Assembly (NCBI GenBank): GCA_002086835.1
Contig: MVIG01000006.1
Span: 248,001-312,000 of the forward strand
DNA length: 64,000 bases
Direction of reading: 5' to 3'
DNA from: Mycolicibacterium porcinum
Lineage (GTDB): Bacteria; Actinomycetota; Actinomycetes; Mycobacteriales; Mycobacteriaceae
Shown here: in pieces, positions 59,089 to 64,000 of the stretch
Numbering within the stretch: the first letter of the stretch is position 1
How the letters are laid out: the number at the start of each line of letters is the position of its first letter
The notes under the pieces: generated by a model
Databases searched by the model: none
Seen by the model: the letters and a program-made list of their open reading frames with translations, nothing else
Told to the model about the DNA's origin: nothing
Translations under genes and position numbers: made by a program

Positions 59089-60375
59089 ATGGCCGAAATC
59101 GTTTTGGACCGGGTCACCAAGAGTTACCCCGACGGCGCGGGCGGCACCAGGGCAGCGGTCAAAGAATTCTCGATGACCATCGCCGACGGCGAGTTCATCA
59201 TCCTGGTGGGCCCGTCGGGCTGTGGTAAGTCCACCACGCTCAACATGATTGCCGGCCTTGAGGACATCTCGTCGGGCGAGTTGAGCATCGGCGGGGAGCG
59301 CGTCAACGAGAAGGCACCAAAGGACCGCGATATCGCGATGGTGTTCCAGTCCTATGCGCTCTACCCGCACATGACGGTGCGCCAGAACATCGCGTTCCCG
59401 CTCACTCTGGCCAAGCTCAAGAAGGACGAGATCGCGGCCAAGGTGGAAGAGACCGCCAAGATCCTCGACCTGACCGAACTTCTCGACCGCAAGCCGGCCC
59501 AGCTGTCCGGCGGGCAGCGTCAGCGGGTGGCTATGGGCCGGGCAATCGTGCGCCGCCCCAAGGCATTCCTGATGGACGAGCCGCTGAGCAACCTGGACGC
59601 CAAGCTGCGCGTGCAGATGCGCGCCGAGATCGCGCGGCTGCAGAGCAGGCTGGGCACCACCACGGTCTACGTGACCCACGATCAGACCGAGGCGATGACC
59701 CTGGGTGATCGCGTTGTGGTGTTGCTGGCAGGCGAGATCCAGCAGATCGGCACCCCGGACGAGCTGTACAACAACCCGGCGAACCTGTTCGTGGCGGGCT
59801 TCATCGGGTCGCCGGCGATGAACTTCTTCCCGGCCACCTTCACCGACGTCGGGGTGCGCCTTCCATTCGGCGACGTCACCCTGACCCAGCAGGTGCACGA
59901 TCTGCTGGACCGGGCGCCCAAGCCCGACAACATCATCGTCGGCATCCGGCCCGAGCACCTGGAGGATGCGTCGCTGCTCGACGGCTACGCGCGGATCAGG
60001 GCGTTGAGTTTCGAGGTGCGGGCCGACATCGTCGAGTCGCTCGGTGCGGACAAGTATGTGCACTTCACCCTCGACGGTGCCGGCGCCGAGGCCGCGCAGC
60101 TCGCCGAGCTCGCCGCCGATTCGGGTTCGGGCGCAAACGAGTTCGTGGCGCGGGTCTCGGCGGAGTCCAAGGCGACTGCAGGTCAGCAGATCCAGCTGGC
60201 CTTCGACACCTCCAAGCTGGTGATCTTCGACGCCGAAACCGGCGCGAACCTGACCCGCACCGAGCCCGCCGTGGCCGACGACCCGGAGCCTGCCGACGAA
60301 GCCGGCGAAGTCGAACAAGAGGCTGCCGCGCCCGCCGAATCGGCCGAGCCGGCCGGAGAACCGACCGAAGAGTGA
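59089..60375 (+). CDS. sugC: SugC, trehalose ABC ATPase
   Basis: 428 residues. Walker [10 protein letters not shown] (41-49), signature LSGGQRQ (139-145), Walker [12 protein letters not shown] and the H-loop [12 protein letters not shown] are visible, with a MalK/MsmX-type C-terminal regulatory domain. The last about 40 residues are an acidic Ala/Glu/Pro tail ([20 protein letters not shown]), longer than in M. tuberculosis SugC (393 aa). It powers trehalose recycling. The stop overlaps the SUFU-domain gene start by 4 bases. Confidence 0.94.
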   Translation: MAEIVLDRVTKSYPDGAGGTRAAVKEFSMTIADGEFIILVGPSGCGKSTTLNMIAGLEDISSGELSIGGERVNEKAPKDRDIAMVFQSYALYPHMTVRQNIAFPLTLAKLKKDEIAAKVEETAKILDLTELLDRKPAQLSGGQRQRVAMGRAIVRRPKAFLMDEPLSNLDAKLRVQMRAEIARLQSRLGTTTVYVTHDQTEAMTLGDRVVVLLAGEIQQIGTPDELYNNPANLFVAGFIGSPAMNFFPATFTDVGVRLPFGDVTLTQQVHDLLDRAPKPDNIIVGIRPEHLEDASLLDGYARIRALSFEVRADIVESLGADKYVHFTLDGAGAEAAQLAELAADSGSGANEFVARVSAESKATAGQQIQLAFDTSKLVIFDAETGANLTRTEPAVADDPEPADEAGEVEQEAAAPAESAEPAGEPTEE

Positions 60376-60977
60376 TCGACGTCCTGGCTGCCGTTCGCGC
60401 CCACGTGGGCGAGCATTTCGGCGCCGCCGGCATCACCGGGGAGCCCGTCAGTGCCAGCGTCACCTTCCTGGGCACCGAGCGCATCGATGTCCTGCGGTTC
60501 GGCCCGGATCTGAGCGCCGGCGGGCAGGATCTGTATCACTATGTGACGCTGGGTTGTTCACGTCACCCGATGTTCGACCCGACCGAGCTGGTCTCCGATC
60601 CGATCCACGGTCCCCGGGCCGAGGTGGTGCTGTCGCTGCGGGGGCCGACCCCGAGCGGGCTGGCCCGGTCGCTGGCCGTCCTGGCCGCCGCGCCCGCGGT
60701 GGAGGGCCTGGTCCTGGAGGCCGATGCGCTCATCGATCTGGAGACGCAGTTGTTCGACTCCGCACCGTTCAGCGCATTTCTGTTGGGCCCCAGCGATATT
60801 GGCGAGGTAACCCTGCCCGATCCACTGTCCCCGGTGGCTGTGCTGTCGGCGACGCCGATCACCGCCACCGAGGCCGCCTGGGTGCGGCTCAAGGGCGCCG
60901 ACGCGATGCGGGAAGCCTGGCAGACCGACGGGGTCGACGTGCTGGACCCCACCCGCAGGGCGGCCAGCCCCAGCTAG
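60372..60977 (+). CDS. SUFU-domain protein encoded with sugC
   Basis: 201 residues, GTG start overlapping the sugC stop (GTGA). The fold resembles the bacterial suppressor-of-fused (SUFU) family: [55 protein letters not shown]. Bacterial SUFU proteins are usually immunity proteins or binding partners in toxin systems, but no toxin is adjacent here. The 4-base overlap indicates translation together with SugC, so a role in regulating or assembling the transporter is possible. The 3' end overlaps the corA stop (CTAG). Confidence 0.72.
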   Translation: MIDVLAAVRAHVGEHFGAAGITGEPVSASVTFLGTERIDVLRFGPDLSAGGQDLYHYVTLGCSRHPMFDPTELVSDPIHGPRAEVVLSLRGPTPSGLARSLAVLAAAPAVEGLVLEADALIDLETQLFDSAPFSAFLLGPSDIGEVTLPDPLSPVAVLSATPITATEAAWVRLKGADAMREAWQTDGVDVLDPTRRAASPS

Positions 60978-62077
60978 AGCCAGTCGTTGTGGCGGAACGT
61001 GCGGTACAGCACGAAGCAGATGGTGGCCATCGCCAGCAGGACGGCGGGATAGCCCCAGGTCCACTGCAATTCGGGCATGTTCTCGAAGTTCATCCCGTAG
61101 ATGCCCGCCATCGCGGTGGGCACCGCGGCGATGGCCACCCACGCCGAGATCTTGCGCATGTCGACGTTCTGCTGCATGGCGACCTTGCCGAGCGCGGCCT
61201 GCACCAACGAGCTGAGCATCTCGTCGTAGCTCGTGACGCGGTCGGAGGCCTGCACGTTGTGGTCGTGCACGTCGCGCATGTACCTGCGGACCTCGACCGA
61301 GATGAGGTCGTTGTGGTCGGTCAGCAGCCGGGCCAGCGCGAGCGTCAACGGGGCCACGGCACGGCGCATTTCGACGACCTCCCGCTTCAGCAGGTAGATG
61401 CACTCGATGTTGGTGTGGGTGCCGGGGGAGAAGATGTCCTCCTCCATCGCGTCGATGTCGGTTTCCATCAGGTCGGTCACGTCCAGGTAGCTGTCCACCA
61501 CATGGTCGGCGATCGCGTGCATGACCGCGAACGGTCCGAGTTTGAGGATGGCAGGCGAGGATTCGAGCCGTTTCCGCACGCCCGCGAGTCCGCCGTGCTC
61601 GCCGTGCCGGACCGTGACCACGAAGTCCGGCCCGACGAAGATCATGATCTCGCCGGTTTCGACGATCTCGCGGGCCAGGGCCACCGACTCGTGCTCGACG
61701 TAGTTGATGGTCTTGAGCACCAGGAACAGGGTTTTGTCGTAGCGCTCGAGCTTGGGGCGCTGGTGGGCGTGCACCGCGTCCTCGACGGCCAGCTCGTGGA
61801 GGCCGAAAACGTCTGCCACCGACTGCATCTGGAATTCGTCGGGTTCGTGCAGGCCGATCCAGACGAACGCCTTCTCGCCGGCCGCCTGTAGCTCGCGGAC
61901 CTTGTTCAGCGCCGCGGCGTGGGTGTATTTGCCGGGCAATCGGTCCCCACCGCTGTAGACGCCGCAATCGACCATCGCCCGCGCCACCGGGACGTGGATC
62001 GCCTTGGCGTCGGGCTCCGCGACGCGGGGCTTTGCGGTCGCCCGCAGTGCCGGTGGCAAGGAGCGGAATGAGGGCAT
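60974..62077 (-). CDS. corA: CorA, magnesium/cobalt channel
   Basis: 367 residues from ATG 62077; the longer frame is discarded as it is out of proportion with Rv1239c (366 aa). Large cytosolic N-terminal domain, two C-terminal membrane helices and the GMN motif (GMN at 328-330, IYGMNFENMPELQWT). Pentameric divalent cation channel of the inner membrane. The stop overlaps the SUFU gene stop at 60974-60977. Confidence 0.96.
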   Translation of the reverse strand: MPSFRSLPPALRATAKPRVAEPDAKAIHVPVARAMVDCGVYSGGDRLPGKYTHAAALNKVRELQAAGEKAFVWIGLHEPDEFQMQSVADVFGLHELAVEDAVHAHQRPKLERYDKTLFLVLKTINYVEHESVALAREIVETGEIMIFVGPDFVVTVRHGEHGGLAGVRKRLESSPAILKLGPFAVMHAIADHVVDSYLDVTDLMETDIDAMEEDIFSPGTHTNIECIYLLKREVVEMRRAVAPLTLALARLLTDHNDLISVEVRRYMRDVHDHNVQASDRVTSYDEMLSSLVQAALGKVAMQQNVDMRKISAWVAIAAVPTAMAGIYGMNFENMPELQWTWGYPAVLLAMATICFVLYRTFRHNDWL

Positions 62078-62210
62078 GGTTCCGACCTTCCTCGCGCGGT
62101 GTGCAGCAACCTGATCAGCACAACGAATGCTACGCGTACCTACTGTTAAGTAACGCTCACCAGCGGGGAACCCGACCCTGTGAGAATTGGCATTGAAGTA
62201 CCCTTGCGCC

Positions 62211-63422
62211 GTGTCAGAAAGTACAGTCGCCTCCTCGTCCGAGCGCCCGCCAGCGGAGCGCACCCCGCAGGTCGTCATCGAAGACGCCGAGATCTTCGAT
62301 GCCCATGAAGGCGGAAAGCTCTCGGTCGAGTTGAAGGAGCCGCTGGACACCCAGCGCGCGCTGTCGATCGCTTACACCCCCGGGGTCGCCCAGGTGAGCC
62401 GGGCGATTGCCACTGACCACACCCTGGCCGCCAAGTACACGTGGGCCAACCGCTTGGTCGCGGTCGTCAGCGACGGCACCGCGGTGCTGGGCCTCGGCGA
62501 TATCGGCCCCGCGGCGTCGCTGCCGGTCATGGAGGGCAAGAGCGCACTGTTCAAGTCCTTCGGCGGGCTGAACTCGATCCCGATCGTGCTGGACACCAAG
62601 GATCCCGACGAGATCGTCGAAACCCTGATCCGGCTGCGGCCGACGTTCGGTGCGGTGAACCTGGAGGACATCTCGGCGCCGCGGTGCTTCGAGATCGAGC
62701 GCCGGGTCATCGAGGCGCTGGACTGCCCGGTCATGCACGATGACCAGCACGGCACGGCGATCGTGGTGCTGGCTGCGCTGCTGGGTGCCACGAAGGCGCT
62801 CGAGCGTGACATCCATTCACTGCGCGTCGTCATCTCGGGCGCCGGTGCGGCGGGCGTGGCGTGCGCCAACATCCTGCTGAACAAGGGCATCACCGACGTC
62901 GTCGTGCTCGATTCCCAAGGCATCGTGCACTCGGGCCGGGACAACCTCAATGCGTTCAAGGCGGAGCTGGCCGGGCGCACCAACCCGCGCAAGCTCACCG
63001 GCGGGGTGGCCGAGGCGCTCGAGGGCGCCGACGTCTTCCTCGGGGTGTCGGCCGGCGTCGTGCCCGAGGAGCTCATCGCGACGATGGCCCCCAACAGCAT
63101 CGTCTTCGCGCTGTCCAACCCTGACCCCGAGATCCACCCGGACGCCGCCCGCAAGTACGCGGCGGTCGTGGCGACCGGGCGCAGCGACTTCCCGAACCAG
63201 ATCAACAATGTGTTGGCCTTCCCCGGGGTGTTCCGCGGCGCACTCGACGCCGGTGCCCGCCGCATCACCGAGAAGATGAAGGTGGCCGCTGCCGAGGCGA
63301 TCTTCTCGGTCGTCGGCGACGATCTGGCGGTCGACCACATCGTGCCCAGCGCGCTGGATCCGCGGGTCGGCCCTGCGGTCGCGGCCGCGGTCGCCGCGGC
63401 GGTTGACCCCGCAGAATCCTGA
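62211..63422 (+). CDS. Malic enzyme, NAD(P)-dependent
   Basis: 403 residues from GTG 62211; the open frame starts at 62187, but GTG fits the conserved start (VSESTVASSSE). Short-form enzyme without the PTA-like domain. Motifs: ALSIAYTPGVAQVSRAI with the catalytic Tyr, LGLGDIGPAASLPVMEGKS, NLEDISAPRCFEIE, MHDDQHGTAIV (metal site) and VISGAGAAGVACA (cofactor loop). Decarboxylates malate to pyruvate. M. tuberculosis has mdh at the equivalent place (Rv1240) and mez elsewhere. Divergent from corA. Confidence 0.92.
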   Translation: MSESTVASSSERPPAERTPQVVIEDAEIFDAHEGGKLSVELKEPLDTQRALSIAYTPGVAQVSRAIATDHTLAAKYTWANRLVAVVSDGTAVLGLGDIGPAASLPVMEGKSALFKSFGGLNSIPIVLDTKDPDEIVETLIRLRPTFGAVNLEDISAPRCFEIERRVIEALDCPVMHDDQHGTAIVVLAALLGATKALERDIHSLRVVISGAGAAGVACANILLNKGITDVVVLDSQGIVHSGRDNLNAFKAELAGRTNPRKLTGGVAEALEGADVFLGVSAGVVPEELIATMAPNSIVFALSNPDPEIHPDAARKYAAVVATGRSDFPNQINNVLAFPGVFRGALDAGARRITEKMKVAAAEAIFSVVGDDLAVDHIVPSALDPRVGPAVAAAVAAAVDPAES

Positions 63423-63430
63423 GTTCACAG

Positions 63431-64000
63431 ATGCGCCGCACCCTGGCGTTGGCGCTACTCATGCTGGTCGCGCTGGCGTTGGCCGGTTGCGGAGGCCGGT
63501 CGGCCCCGCCCGCCCTCGCGGTCGGGGCGGGGCAGGCGCCCGAGTCGGTGCTGCTCGGTCATCTCTATGCGGCGGCGCTGCGCTACTACGGCACCCCGGC
63601 CGTGGTCACCGAGACCGATGGTGTCCTCGGCGTGCTGGATTCCGGATCCGTGACGGTGCAGCCCGGATTCACCGGCCGGTTCCTGACCGAGCTCAATCCG
63701 GGCGCCACGGCCCGCGCCGATGAGCAGGTCTATCGGGACCTGGTCTCAGCCCTGCCAGAAGGTGTCGCGGCCGGTGACTACACGATGTCGGCGCAGGACA
63801 AACCCGCTCTGGTGGTCACCGAGGCCACGGCCACGGCCTGGGGCGGCACCGATCTGAGTGCGCTGCGCCGAAACTGTGCCAAGGCCCGGCCGGGCGCGGT
63901 GGCCGGCGCGAAGGTGACCACGGTGGTGGGTTCCTGCACCCTGCCCGAGGCGGCGGTGTTCCCGGATGACAAGAGCCTGTTCGCGGCGCTGCAGGCCGGC
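63431..64000 (+). CDS. lpqZ: LpqZ-like lipoprotein, substrate-binding (5' part)
   Basis: 190 codons up to the window end, no stop seen. Lipoprotein signal MRRTLALALLMLVALALAG with lipobox LAGC (C20), then a solute-binding-protein-like fold (SVLLGHLYAAALRYYGTPAV, LTELNPGATARADEQVYRDL). Position and lipobox fit LpqZ (Rv1244), related to glycine-betaine-type osmoprotectant-binding proteins. ATG 63431 lies 8 bases after the malic enzyme stop, so the two may be co-transcribed. Truncated by the window. Confidence 0.78.
   Translation, partial: MRRTLALALLMLVALALAGCGGRSAPPALAVGAGQAPESVLLGHLYAAALRYYGTPAVVTETDGVLGVLDSGSVTVQPGFTGRFLTELNPGATARADEQVYRDLVSALPEGVAAGDYTMSAQDKPALVVTEATATAWGGTDLSALRRNCAKARPGAVAGAKVTTVVGSCTLPEAAVFPDDKSLFAALQAG

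Overview
This window is chromosomal DNA of a fast-growing, environmental-type mycobacterium (Mycolicibacterium or a close relative). The DNA is GC-rich, GTG starts are common, and the genes follow the order of the Mycobacterium tuberculosis block mshB (Rv1170) to about Rv1244. That order is: mshB, fbiC, fadH, fdxC, dapC, pruC, pruA, pruB, fadD36, dapD, dapE, LOG, fadD6, folP2, gpgS, tagA, glgM, glgC, Rv1217c-Rv1219c, Rv1220c, sigE, rseA, htrA, tatB, mrp, lpqY, sugA, sugB, sugC, corA, lpqZ. Assignments rest on recognised protein motifs and on this order; no database search was run. I see no IS element, prophage, CRISPR array, rRNA or tRNA. No stretch over 300 bases lacks a gene.

Layout. 1-5.6 kb: the end of mshB (mycothiol), a small membrane protein preceded by a 35-codon ORF, an exported protein where M. 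tuberculosis has PE12, fbiC (F420) and an excalibur-domain secreted protein. 5.8-10.2 kb: YceI, dienoyl-CoA reductase fadH, 7Fe ferredoxin fdxC and the dapC aminotransferase. 10.2-19.9 kb: a carotenoid-oxygenase gene apparently in operon with a NarL-type two-component system, the proline-catabolism locus pruC/pruA-pruB, an iron/2-oxoglutarate oxygenase and a DUF309-Nudix fusion. 20-24.6 kb: fadD36, a VOC protein, a small secreted protein, dapD, dapE and an S4 RNA-binding protein.

24.6-31.2 kb is accessory: an ABC-F protein with a regulatory-looking leader, an EspC-like type VII secretion candidate, a tetR-STAS-STAND ATPase cluster and a LOG hydrolase. 31.2-38.9 kb: fadD6, folP2, gpgS, a DivIVA-like protein, tagA, a 55-residue DUF3117 protein, and glgM/glgC (alpha-glucan synthesis). 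38.9-45.7 kb: DUF4126 and acyltransferase genes, two TetR regulators, an ICMT-like protein, a drug-efflux ABC pair and an O-methyltransferase.

45.8-50.2 kb is the envelope-stress module sigE-rseA-htrA-tatB facing mrp. 50.3-55.8 kb holds a lytic transglycosylase, DUF1003, a PRC/MgtE-N/CBS protein, a CitE-like lyase and two small membrane proteins. 55.9-62.1 kb is the trehalose importer lpqY-sugABC with a SUFU-domain gene attached, then corA. The window closes with malic enzyme and a truncated lpqZ. A recurring theme is trehalose, alpha-glucan and methylglucose-lipopolysaccharide metabolism (gpgS, glgM, glgC, sugABC) beside envelope-stress control.

The most noteworthy non-coding signals are the ABC-F leader (WhiB7-like promoter, 8-codon uORF, competing hairpins), a low-GC inverted-repeat patch inside folP2, a strong in-frame Shine-Dalgarno plus ACG inside the sigE 5' region, a KstR-type box upstream of fadH, and several unusually clean hairpins between convergent genes.
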